Positions 23,920 to 30,525 of a DNA stretch of 30,525 nucleotides are shown piece after piece. The stretch comes from an uncultured Treponema sp. (GTDB lineage: Bacteria; Spirochaetota; Spirochaetia; Treponematales; Treponemataceae). A program made the position numbers and the translations under genes. The notes beneath the pieces are model-generated. The model had not been told where the DNA came from, searched no databases, and saw only the letters and a program-made list of their open reading frames with translations. The stretch is from positions 1 through 30,525 of the forward strand of contig CAJPOF010000022.1 in the NCBI GenBank assembly GCA_905372235.1. The letters run 5' to 3'. Each line of letters starts with the position of its first letter. Position 1 is the first letter of the stretch.

Positions 23920-24675
23920 ATGAACAAAAGGTTTGTTTTTATTTTGATTGTTTTTCCACTGATTTTTAGCGGCTGTAAAAGAGAAAGGCGTACAACAACG
24001 CAAAACAGCTCTGTAAATCTTTCGACGGCAAAAAACAACATTGTTCAACAGGATAAAAGCACTCAGTTTTGGCATCAGACGAACAAAAAAATCTGCGTAC
24101 TATACGGCTACGGCTACAACGGCCAAGAATTTACCTCCGCAATGAACTCCATTCTTTTCCAAAAATTCGGCTCCGCTGAAAACGACGGATTTATATATCC
24201 GGTAACCTTCCCCGACGACTTCAAAAAAGGCTCAAAAGTTTACATCACCGTCCTGACTGACATTCTTCAGGACATGGAACTTCAGGGAATCGTGCTTCTC
24301 GGCGCACCCGAAGGAACCCACATAGCAATCGCAAGAATGCAGGATGACTGGGACGGAAACTTGCCGTATCCGGTTTTTTCGCTGTTTCCGCAGGACAATG
24401 TTCTCGGAATGGAAGATTCCTCCGATTTTGTTTTGGACAAGGCGCAAAAAGCCGAGATAAACGGAATCCTTGAGGAAGAAGACCAATCCTATGTGCAGGA
24501 AATTCCCGAACTCCTTGAAAACAGCGTAAGATATATCTCATATTGCGACGCTCCGGTTGAAAAAAACGCAAAACTTTTTGAAATCGTAAAAAAAATCTGC
24601 GGAAATCTAAAGGTTGAACGTTATTCCGACCCCGACACTGGACTGATTTCCATAAACCATTTTGTGCTGGAATAG
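23920..24675 (+). CDS. Lipoprotein, possibly periplasmic-binding-like, 251 aa
   Basis: The signal peptide ends in FSGC (Cys19), a normal lipobox. After a Thr/Ser/Asn-rich linker, residues 58-225 look like an alpha/beta Rossmann-type fold: KICVLYGYGYNGQEF, FIYPVTFPDDF, LQGIVLLGAPEGTH and PVFSLFPQDN. This recalls BMP/ABC solute-binding lipoproteins or DUF3798, a weak resemblance that I would not treat as an assignment. No transporter genes adjoin. A metallophosphoesterase gene follows after 3 nt, so the two are cotranscribed. Confidence 0.75.
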   Translation: MNKRFVFILIVFPLIFSGCKRERRTTTQNSSVNLSTAKNNIVQQDKSTQFWHQTNKKICVLYGYGYNGQEFTSAMNSILFQKFGSAENDGFIYPVTFPDDFKKGSKVYITVLTDILQDMELQGIVLLGAPEGTHIAIARMQDDWDGNLPYPVFSLFPQDNVLGMEDSSDFVLDKAQKAEINGILEEEDQSYVQEIPELLENSVRYISYCDAPVEKNAKLFEIVKKICGNLKVERYSDPDTGLISINHFVLE

Positions 24676-24678
24676 ATT

Positions 24679-25389
24679 ATGAATAGTTTGAAGCAAGTTG
24701 CCGACGGCATTTTTTCCACTAAAAAAGACCTGAAAATTCTTGAATCAAAAAATCAGGCAAAAATCCTTATTGTTTCTGACAGCCACGGAGCAAAATCCGT
24801 GCTTCAGCACATAATCGAAAATCACGCAAAAGAATGTGATGCGCTTATGTTCGCAGGCGACGGCGCTCAAGATCTTCTTGAAATTTTGGAAGATGCACAT
24901 TCAAATCATAAGTTGAAGGAAAAACTTCCTCCTACGATTTGCTTTGTGAAAGGAAACGCCGACCCGTATCAGTACATGGCAAAATTCAACCCCAAAAAAA
25001 ATCTATCCAGCATATTTAAAAAGCAAGATTTTTATTCAATCATGATTCCAAATGAAATAGCCATTACTGTGGCAGGGAAAAAAATTGTCATGGTTCACGG
25101 ACATAAACACGGAGTATATTATTCTACGGCGGGTCTCATCGAAAAATCCGGAAATGACAAAGCCGATGTGCTTATCTTTGGACACACACATGTTCCGATA
25201 GAAAACTTGCGGGGAGCATACATGGTAAATCCGGGAAGCATTGCCCTTCCCCGCGAAGTGTCAAAACCGGGATTCGCCTATATTTTCATTCAGGGAAAAA
25301 ACGTTGTGTATTCCTCGTTCTTCCATCAGGAAAACCGCTCAAAACTTGAGTTTTCGCCGTTCGAGCTTCAACAGTTTTTCTATTCATAA
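24679..25389 (+). CDS. YfcE/MJ0936-type metallophosphoesterase
   Basis: Calcineurin-like phosphodiesterase with the metal-binding set in order: SDSHG, FAGDGAQD, GNADP, MVHGHKHG and FGHTHVP, then NPGSIALPRE. It has an extra 28-residue N-terminal segment before the first motif (IIe/Leu-rich ...AKILIVSDSHG). Family members hydrolyse phosphodiesters such as cyclic nucleotides or model substrates; the natural substrate is not known. Length 236 aa against about 165-185 for minimal members. It starts 3 nt after the lipoprotein stop and its 3' end overlaps the convergent hydrolase gene by 10 bases. Confidence 0.92.
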   Translation: MNSLKQVADGIFSTKKDLKILESKNQAKILIVSDSHGAKSVLQHIIENHAKECDALMFAGDGAQDLLEILEDAHSNHKLKEKLPPTICFVKGNADPYQYMAKFNPKKNLSSIFKKQDFYSIMIPNEIAITVAGKKIVMVHGHKHGVYYSTAGLIEKSGNDKADVLIFGHTHVPIENLRGAYMVNPGSIALPREVSKPGFAYIFIQGKNVVYSSFFHQENRSKLEFSPFELQQFFYS

Positions 25390-26117
25390 AGAAGGTCGTT
25401 TTCCCCAAACAAAAACCCGGATTTGTCATGCCCCGGATAAACAAGCGCATCCCTTGAAACGATTTTCTTTATCAGCCTAAGACTTTTTTGCATTTTTTCA
25501 TCGCTTCCGCCGGGTAAATCCGTTCTTCCATACGAATGATAGAACATCGTGTCGCCCGAAACAAGTTTTTTTTCTTTTTCGTTATAAATGCAGACAGAAC
25601 CTTCCGTATGCCCCGGAGTAAAAATTATTTTCCAAGAAGAAAGCGCATCCTTCAATTTTTGTGGCGAACCGGAAAAGTTCTTTGAAAACCTCTCGTCATT
25701 CATGAGCGAATCCGTGTCAAAAACGGAAGAAAGTTTTTCCGAATCTTCCGAAAAAATATCCGCATCCGGGAGATTTTCAAGCGCATTCTTGAACTCAGGG
25801 ATTCCCATATAATCAAGGACGCGCCCTTGGCTTGAAAGCGCAGAACGCCCTATCATCAAGGCATCGTTTTTATGCACGCAAAGTTTTGCGAAAGGGTATT
25901 TCTTTTTAAGGATTCCGGTTCCTGCGATGTGGTCAAAATGCCCGTGCGTCAAAAATATTCCGACGGGAACAAAGCCCTTGTCCTCCATGAGTTCAATGAA
26001 AGGCTCTGCGTCGTTCGTCACTTCGCTGAAATCAGGGTCAACGACAAGAACCCCATTTTTCTCCAACGGAATAAGCCAAGTGTTGACTCCGAAAATTCCT
26101 GTCTGAATGCAATACAT
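25380..26117 (-). CDS. Metallo-beta-lactamase-fold hydrolase (glyoxalase II-like)
   Basis: A 245-aa cytosolic protein with the dinuclear-metal motifs THGHFDH, PGHTEGS, SGDTMF and YPGHD, in the order of glyoxalase II-type enzymes. It lacks the long C-terminal helical domain of classical glyoxalase II and carries an insertion of about 60 residues between the first and second motifs. The substrate (thioester or other) is unknown. The start at 26117 follows GGGGGA by 3 nt; an in-frame start ten codons earlier lies close behind the upstream terminator and is less likely. No strong promoter was found, so it may rely on read-through past that terminator. Confidence 0.92.
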   Translation of the reverse strand: MYCIQTGIFGVNTWLIPLEKNGVLVVDPDFSEVTNDAEPFIELMEDKGFVPVGIFLTHGHFDHIAGTGILKKKYPFAKLCVHKNDALMIGRSALSSQGRVLDYMGIPEFKNALENLPDADIFSEDSEKLSSVFDTDSLMNDERFSKNFSGSPQKLKDALSSWKIIFTPGHTEGSVCIYNEKEKKLVSGDTMFYHSYGRTDLPGGSDEKMQKSLRLIKKIVSRDALVYPGHDKSGFLFGENDLLYE

Positions 26118-26145
26118 AAATCCCCCAGCGAATGATTTGCGCATC

Positions 26146-26178
26146 AAAAAGGCTGCCTATCGATTCGGCAGCCTTTTT
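26146..26178 (-). terminator. Intrinsic terminator of the clpP operon
   Basis: AAAAAGGCTGCC, a 9-nt loop and GGCAGCCTTTTT form a perfect hairpin that is symmetric on both strands. It lies 15 nt past the stop of the RNA-binding protein gene and ends about 29 nt before the hydrolase start. Confidence 0.9.
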
Positions 26179-26192
26179 CGGTCAACGCAAGA

Positions 26193-26957
26193 TTAATTTT
26201 CCGAAGAAATGTTCGGAGAAGCAAACGGCTCTTTATTTGCAGCTGCTTTTTCCGCCGCCGCATAGGCAGCCGCATCCTCTGCCGACTGGATTTCCGCTTC
26301 GTCATGAACCAATGATTCCGCCGACAAATCCGAATGTTCTTCGGAAACGGATTTTTCTTCCGCTTTCTGCTTTGAATAACTTACGGCAAGTTTCCTTCCT
26401 CGGTAATCATAACCGTCCAACGCTTTTATGACCTTCTCGGAATCCTCCGAAAAAAGCTGGATAAAAGAATAATTCGCAAGAACCCGTATGTCGCCGATTC
26501 TGTCTCGTTCAAGCCCCGCGACGCTTATCAGAAGACCGACCAAATCCCTTGGGAAAACCCGGCGATTTCTTCCTATGCTGATGAATATGGTTGCCGCAAC
26601 CGACGGATCAATCTGAACCCGTGGTCGAGGAGCGCGTTCCTCAGTCTTGGCGGCAGGCTCAGGATTGAATTGCTTTCGTTCCTTTGTGCGTTGCCTTTCG
26701 TTCTGGAATCTTGTGTTCCTCTCCTGAAAATCCCGCTCCCTGCGCTGCGAACGAAATCCACCTCTAAAATGCTTTTGAGCTTCCTTTGCAAGGTAAGCCG
26801 CCACATACATACGCAACGTAAGCGGAACGCTCTTTTTAAAGACTTTTTTCACATCTCCAAGAACATCAGGATTCTCCTGAGTCTTCACCTTGTTTACAGC
26901 GTCCTCCAAAAAAGCCTTCAAGGCTTCCATATCGATTTCCGAACCACGATTATACAT
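26193..26957 (-). CDS. Stand-alone DbpA-type RNA-binding domain protein
   Basis: A 254-aa protein in three parts. Residues 1-70 are helical. Residues 70-115 are Arg/Gln/Glu-rich and disordered (FRGGFRSQRRERDF). Residues 120-196 are a DbpA-type RRM (TIFISIGRNRRVFPRDLVGL, RIGDIRVLANYSFIQL, GRKLAVSYSK). The tail is acidic and Ala-rich. DbpA RRMs normally form the C-terminus of DEAD-box helicases, where they bind rRNA hairpin 92; the helicase core is absent here. RNA binding is well supported by the fold signature and basic linker, while target and role are unknown. AAGGAG lies 9 nt before the ATG. Last gene of the clpP operon. Confidence 0.85.
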   Translation of the reverse strand: MYNRGSEIDMEALKAFLEDAVNKVKTQENPDVLGDVKKVFKKSVPLTLRMYVAAYLAKEAQKHFRGGFRSQRRERDFQERNTRFQNERQRTKERKQFNPEPAAKTEERAPRPRVQIDPSVAATIFISIGRNRRVFPRDLVGLLISVAGLERDRIGDIRVLANYSFIQLFSEDSEKVIKALDGYDYRGRKLAVSYSKQKAEEKSVSEEHSDLSAESLVHDEAEIQSAEDAAAYAAAEKAAANKEPFASPNISSEN

Positions 26958-26983
26958 AATAATTTACTCCTTATTGTTTATCG

Positions 26984-27871
26984 CTATATTTCTGCCAAAT
27001 ACCCCGACCCCACTTTGCGGAAGCCCGAATTTAACAACAACGACTCCATTGAATCGGGTATTATAGTGTTTAAAAGCAGAATCCCCTCTTTTTTCAGGGT
27101 TTTCAAATCTGAAAGGCACTTATTCAAAAGTTCCGTGCCTATTCCCAATCCTCTAAATTTCTCAGGAACGAAAAAACTCGTCAAAATCATAATTTTTTCC
27201 GTCCTTTTTGAAACCGGTGCGGCTGTTATGCAACCAGCAAATTCGTTTGACAACGTGTTGCAGATAAAACCGGTCTGGCTCAATGAATCTCCAAACAAAA
27301 AATTCCGCCGCCACAATTCATGAACGGCATCCTTTACCTGCGACGGCAAATTGCCTTCAAAATCATCCGCCGTATCCGCTATGCCGCAAATTATCTGAGA
27401 ATCCGATTTTGTGTACGGAATAAACGTGAAATCGTCCAAAAGAATATACTCGTTGTCTTCCGGAGGCAAATCAAGTTTTTCCAATCCCCAGATTTCTCTT
27501 AAACCGTTGTACCAGTCTCCCACCTTCTCAAGCATTTTTTTGTTCTTAAAAATATGCCATTGTCGTTCTATGACCGGATTTTTTTTTAACTCGTCTTTAA
27601 AATTTCTGAACACCCCCCTACCGGAATGAAGCACCGCCTGAAGTTTGTCATGCGCCATAGGATTCTGAAGAGAAGCAACAAAATCCTCGCGAAGTTCAAA
27701 ACCGCTGGAAGAATTCCATTCCGGCAAACTGTAATAATTTTCATCATCCACATTCGCCGTTTTTGCTGAAACAAGAGTCAAGTTTTCCGCACAAAGCAAG
27801 AATTTCTCTTCCTGATTTTCCATTGCCCGAACAATTTTTTCGGACAGCGAACCGGTCAGCAAAAATACCAT
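26984..27871 (-). CDS. UPF0158 domain fused to a GNAT acetyltransferase
   Basis: 295 aa in two domains. Residues about 25-120 match the UPF0158 pattern (EWNSSSGFELREDFV, RGVFRNFKDEL, QWHIF). Residues about 145-292 form a GNAT fold with the acetyl-CoA loop FRGLGIGTELL (239-249) and a closing LLLNSGFRKVG. GNAT enzymes acetylate amines on proteins or small molecules; UPF0158 has no known function. The ATG lies 1 nt after the clpP stop, so translation is coupled, and an RNA-binding protein gene follows 26 nt later. A link to proteolysis or ribosome-associated modification is suggested only by context. Confidence 0.85.
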   Translation of the reverse strand: MVFLLTGSLSEKIVRAMENQEEKFLLCAENLTLVSAKTANVDDENYYSLPEWNSSSGFELREDFVASLQNPMAHDKLQAVLHSGRGVFRNFKDELKKNPVIERQWHIFKNKKMLEKVGDWYNGLREIWGLEKLDLPPEDNEYILLDDFTFIPYTKSDSQIICGIADTADDFEGNLPSQVKDAVHELWRRNFLFGDSLSQTGFICNTLSNEFAGCITAAPVSKRTEKIMILTSFFVPEKFRGLGIGTELLNKCLSDLKTLKKEGILLLNTIIPDSMESLLLNSGFRKVGSGYLAEI

Positions 27872-27872
27872 G

Positions 27873-28487
27873 CTATTTTTTCAGTTCCGAACGACTGGAT
27901 ACAATTTTGCTTACAAGTCCGTAGTCAATCGCCTCCGCAGCGTTAAGCCAATAATCCCTGTCGGTGTCTTTTTCAACCTGCTCAAAAGGCTTTCCCGTCT
28001 GCTCGGAAATAATCCGATTTATGCTTTCCTTGGTCTTAGCCATTTCTTTTGCATGAATTTCTATGTCCGTGGCAACCCCGCGCATTCCGCTCATCGGCTG
28101 ATGAATCAGATAACGGCTATTCGGAAGGGCAAGCCTACGCTCCTTTTCCACGGCAAGAAGAATCAGGGCGGCGGCACTCGCTATAAGCCCCATTCCGACA
28201 AGCACGACAGGACAGGAGACAAAGCGAATCATGTCGAATATCGCAAAACCCGCATCAACATCACCGCCCGGAGAATCTATGTACATATATATCGTTTTTT
28301 TTGCGTCGTCGGCTTCAAGAAGAAGAAGCTGCTTTACAACCTTGTCAGCCAATTCTTTGTTTACTTCGCCCGAAAGAAGAATCTGCCTGGTCTTTAAAAA
28401 TTTTTCCGCAAGCGGGTCTCCGGCAGTTTCAACGTCTTTTTTTTGCTTTTCGTCATCGCACAACGGAGAAAAATAATTATCTTTCAT
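27873..28487 (-). CDS. clpP: ATP-dependent Clp protease proteolytic subunit (paralogue)
   Basis: Serine peptidase subunit that forms tetradecameric chambers with Clp ATPases. The triad is visible: Ser in GLIASAAALIL (usual GxxASM/A), His in RYLIHQPMSG, and Asp in the TDRDYWLNAAEAIDYGLV region. The length of 204 aa is normal. The start ATG 28487 follows GGAAGG by 4-5 nt; a TTG five codons upstream is unlikely. No tig, clpX or lon is adjacent, and the active-site surroundings (IASAAA instead of AASMGA) suggest a second, divergent ClpP rather than the tig-clpP-clpX copy. First gene of a three-gene operon. Confidence 0.93.
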   Translation of the reverse strand: MKDNYFSPLCDDEKQKKDVETAGDPLAEKFLKTRQILLSGEVNKELADKVVKQLLLLEADDAKKTIYMYIDSPGGDVDAGFAIFDMIRFVSCPVVLVGMGLIASAAALILLAVEKERRLALPNSRYLIHQPMSGMRGVATDIEIHAKEMAKTKESINRIISEQTGKPFEQVEKDTDRDYWLNAAEAIDYGLVSKIVSSRSELKK

Positions 28488-28523
28488 CAAACCTTCCACC
28501 AAATACTAAATTTTGATATTAAC

Positions 28524-28552
28524 AATATACTGAAAGAAAAATTTATTTTCAA
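28524..28552 (-). promoter_or_regulatory. Promoter of the clpP operon
   Basis: On the minus strand TTGAAA (28552-28547), 17 nt and TATATT (28529-28524). Transcription should begin near 28517, giving a leader of about 30 nt that contains GGAAGG before the ATG. Confidence 0.65.
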
Positions 28553-28595
28553 TTCATAAAAGGCGAACAAAACATATTGAAGCGAACGATAAAAT

Positions 28596-28624
28596 CCGGA
28601 AAACCGATGAAATTTGTTTTCCGG
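28596..28624. repeat. Inverted repeat between clpP and the acyl-CoA synthetase gene
   Basis: CCGGAAAAC (28596-28604) and GTTTTCCGG (28616-28624) are perfect 9-bp complements with an 11-nt spacer. The 316-base gap separates divergent genes, so a terminator is not expected; an operator or small RNA element is possible. GCGAAC at 28563 and 28582 also lies in this gap. Confidence 0.5.
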
Positions 28625-28700
28625 CGGGAAAAATAAAGTTACGGCAAACAAAATTTTCAGTTCTCACTAAATGCTACGTTCTGTCAAAGATTTTATCGGC

Positions 28701-28729
28701 TTGATTTTATAGCATAAAAAATGTATATT
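28701..28729 (+). promoter_or_regulatory. Promoter of the acyl-CoA synthetase gene
   Basis: TTGATT (28701-28706), 17 nt and TATATT (28724-28729). Transcription near 28735-28737 would leave a leader of about 68 nt that begins with the hairpin at 28735-28765. Confidence 0.55.
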
Positions 28730-28734
28730 GCAAG

Positions 28735-28765
28735 AAATTGACACTATTACATTTTTTGTCAATTT
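28735..28765 (+). promoter_or_regulatory. 5' leader hairpin or operator, AAATTGAC-N15-GTCAATTT
   Basis: Perfect 8-bp half sites (28735-28742, 28758-28765) begin at the predicted transcription start. As DNA this could be an operator; as RNA it would cap the 5' end with a hairpin. A TTGACA inside it (28738-28743) lacks a good -10. Confidence 0.45.
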
Positions 28766-28803
28766 ACATTTGCAAAAACAAGAACGAACAGGCGGATTCC
28801 AAT

Positions 28804-30525
28804 ATGTTTTATACGATTCCCCAGCTGCTCCTTGAAAAAGCAAAGTCCATTCCAAATGCTCCCGTGCAATTTTATAAAGACGGCGCAAAGCGATTCCAGC
28901 CGGTAACGTACATGGAACTTTTTCAGTCCGTGCTTTACTTTGGCGCAGGTCTTCTTTCAATCGGAACGGAAAAAGGAGAGCGCATAGGACTTATAAGCGA
29001 CAACAGAAAAGAATGGTTTGTTACAAGTCTTGGAATAATGACTATCGGCTGCGCTGACATTCCCAGAGGAAGCGAGGCGACGGTAAAAGACCTTTCATAC
29101 ATTTTAAGTTTTGCCGAATGTAAAACCATAGTCCTTGAAAACGTTTTCGGATTTAAAAAATTGCTTGAATGTATGGAAGCCGTTCCCGAAATAAAAAACG
29201 TAATTCTTATCGATGAAAAAGGCGTTGACAAAACTTTGCTCGAATCGAAAGGCTTAAAAATCTTTTCGTTCGAAAAAATCCTTGAAAACGGAAAAAGTTT
29301 CCGAAGAAAAAATCCCGGAATTGTAGAAAAACTTCTTTCGGACGGAAAGCAGGAAGATACGGCAACAATAATATTCACGTCGGGAACTACAGGAGTTCCA
29401 AAAGGCGTGCAACTTTCGCACTTGAATTTTATATGTCAACTAAGGGATGCGGCGATTACGATGTCCCTTGGGCGCGATTGCAAAGCATTGAGCGTTCTTC
29501 CTGTGTGGCACGTATACGAAAGGGAAATGGAATATGTGCTTCTGTACATAGGCGCGGCAATCTGCTATTCAAAACCGATTGCCGGTATGATTTTGGACGA
29601 TATGAAAAAAATCTCTCCGGAATTTTTGGCTTGCGTCCCCAGGCTTTGGGATGCGCTTGCAAATCAAATCAAAAAACAATGCGTAAAAAATTCAAAACGA
29701 AGAGCGTTGATTTTTAATCTTTCTACAAACGCCGCAATGGCAATCTTGAAACTCAACAACATAATTCTTGGACGAAACAAATTGTTCAAAAAGCGGAATT
29801 TTCTTTCGACGGCGGCAAGCAAATTGTTGTATGTTCCGATTTTCTTCATTTATCCGTTCAAATTGCTCGGAAATAAATTTTACGCAGAAATAAAAGAAAT
29901 TCTTGGCGGAAAATTCAAACTCGGAATGTCAGGTGGAGGCGGGCTTCCCCCAAAAGTGGACAGATTTTTCAATTCAATCGGGATAAGTTTGGTCGAAGTC
30001 TACGGTCTTACAGAAACCGCACCGATATGCTGCATAAGGAATCCCAAAAAACCTGTTCTTGGAACAATCGGAAAGGTTCTTCCGTACTGCAAGGCAAAAG
30101 TCATATCTCTACAAGGAAAACCGTGCAAAAGCGGCGAAAAAGGCGTTCTTTACATAAAAGGAAAAAACGTGATGAGCGGCTATTATCGCCGCCCGGAACT
30201 TACGGAAAATTTTATAAAAGACGGCTGGTTCAACACCGGCGACCTTGTGGTGCAAACAATAGACGGGGAAGTCATCGTAAAAGGCAGGGCAAAAGACACA
30301 ATCGTCCTAAGGTCCGGAGAGAACGTAGAGCCGTTTCCAATCGAATGTAAACTCGCAGAATCCCCGTACATCGCACAAGCCGTGGTCGTGGGGCAGGACC
30401 AAAACACGCTCGGCGCTCTTATAATTCCGCAGAAAGAAAAAATCATCGAGGCGGCAAAAGAAAACGGAATCGTTCAAAATAACTTCGATGCAATCCTGAA
30501 AGACGAAAAAATAAGAGAAATAATC
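28804..30525 (+). CDS. Long-chain acyl-CoA synthetase (AMP-binding), 3' end cut by window
   Basis: Adenylate-forming enzyme activating fatty acids to acyl-CoA. 574 codons are visible without a stop, so the gene continues beyond the window. Motifs in order: TIIFTSGTTGVPKG (about residues 187-200, ATP loop), YGLTETAP (about 399-406), GWFNTGDL (about 474-481) and GRAKDTIVLRSGENVEP (about 494-510). The insert before YGLTETAP (RRALIFNLSTNAAM to GMSGGGGLPP) is typical of bacterial long-chain FACS proteins. AGGCGGA lies 8 nt before the ATG. It is transcribed divergently from clpP and probably sits on the inner side of the membrane; the substrate chain length cannot be told. Confidence 0.95.
   Translation, partial: MFYTIPQLLLEKAKSIPNAPVQFYKDGAKRFQPVTYMELFQSVLYFGAGLLSIGTEKGERIGLISDNRKEWFVTSLGIMTIGCADIPRGSEATVKDLSYILSFAECKTIVLENVFGFKKLLECMEAVPEIKNVILIDEKGVDKTLLESKGLKIFSFEKILENGKSFRRKNPGIVEKLLSDGKQEDTATIIFTSGTTGVPKGVQLSHLNFICQLRDAAITMSLGRDCKALSVLPVWHVYEREMEYVLLYIGAAICYSKPIAGMILDDMKKISPEFLACVPRLWDALANQIKKQCVKNSKRRALIFNLSTNAAMAILKLNNIILGRNKLFKKRNFLSTAASKLLYVPIFFIYPFKLLGNKFYAEIKEILGGKFKLGMSGGGGLPPKVDRFFNSIGISLVEVYGLTETAPICCIRNPKKPVLGTIGKVLPYCKAKVISLQGKPCKSGEKGVLYIKGKNVMSGYYRRPELTENFIKDGWFNTGDLVVQTIDGEVIVKGRAKDTIVLRSGENVEPFPIECKLAESPYIAQAVVVGQDQNTLGALIIPQKEKIIEAAKENGIVQNNFDAILKDEKIREII

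Noticed and set aside
26118..26147. Longer N-terminus for the metallo-beta-lactamase-fold hydrolase
   Set aside because: The longer start lies close to the terminator stem, while GGGGGA sits at the proper distance before the ATG at 26117.
28488..28502. TTG start for ClpP
   Set aside because: GGAAGG positioned for the ATG at 28487 lies inside the would-be extension.
1..30525. CRISPR arrays, tRNA, rRNA, insertion sequences or prophage genes
   Set aside because: No regularly spaced repeats, cloverleaf sequences, transposases or phage structural genes were found in reading both strands.

Overview
The window most resembles the chromosome of a Treponema-like spirochaete. The reasons are the many lipoproteins with relaxed lipobox sequences, a moderately AT-rich base composition, FolE2 instead of FolE1, an AroD-AroE fusion, a RsbU/SpoIIE-type membrane phosphatase, and small beta-barrel proteins paired with lipoproteins. 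The genus is inferred from gene content; no marker gene such as rRNA is present.

Layout. Bases 1-1500 are an AT-rich accessory stretch: a 147-bp near-perfect palindrome, the tail of a broken reading frame, and one unrecognised 342-residue gene. Next (1569-2827, +) is a two-gene unit of a beta-barrel protein and a leucine-rich-repeat lipoprotein. A solitary beta-class DNA methyltransferase (-) and gpmA (-) follow, then a 7TM-SpoIIE phosphatase with a coupled unknown gene (-) and folD-folE2 (-). From 9532 the + strand carries a second barrel/lipoprotein pair, a Na/Pi cotransporter with a PhoU-like tail, hisD-(AEC transporter)-def-fmt, then a PASTA protein, aroDE, rpiA and a long RluA-type pseudouridine synthase. 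After these come an AGCS symporter broken by a one-base frameshift and a lipoprotein/phosphodiesterase pair. A metallo-beta-lactamase-fold hydrolase and clpP-(UPF0158+GNAT)-(DbpA-type RNA-binding domain) lie on the - strand. The right edge cuts an acyl-CoA synthetase gene after 574 codons.

Functions are mainly housekeeping: one-carbon/folate metabolism (folD, folE2) with initiator formyl-Met use (fmt, def), central carbon metabolism (gpmA, rpiA), shikimate and histidine synthesis (aroDE, hisD), uptake (Na/Pi, AEC, AGCS), envelope proteins, proteolysis and RNA binding.

The most interesting signals are these. (1) Several genes lacking a Shine-Dalgarno sequence have a -35/17-bp/-10 or extended -10 promoter ending 4-10 bases before the start codon, which points to leaderless or nearly leaderless mRNAs starting with ATG, GTG or TTG. 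(2) A 51-bp-arm palindrome sits at the left edge. (3) The shikimate dehydrogenase half of AroDE has a rearranged active site. (4) A PASTA protein without a kinase sits directly after def-fmt, where other bacteria often keep a PASTA kinase. (5) UPF0158-GNAT and an orphan DbpA RNA-binding domain form an operon with clpP. No tRNA, rRNA, CRISPR array, insertion sequence or prophage was seen.
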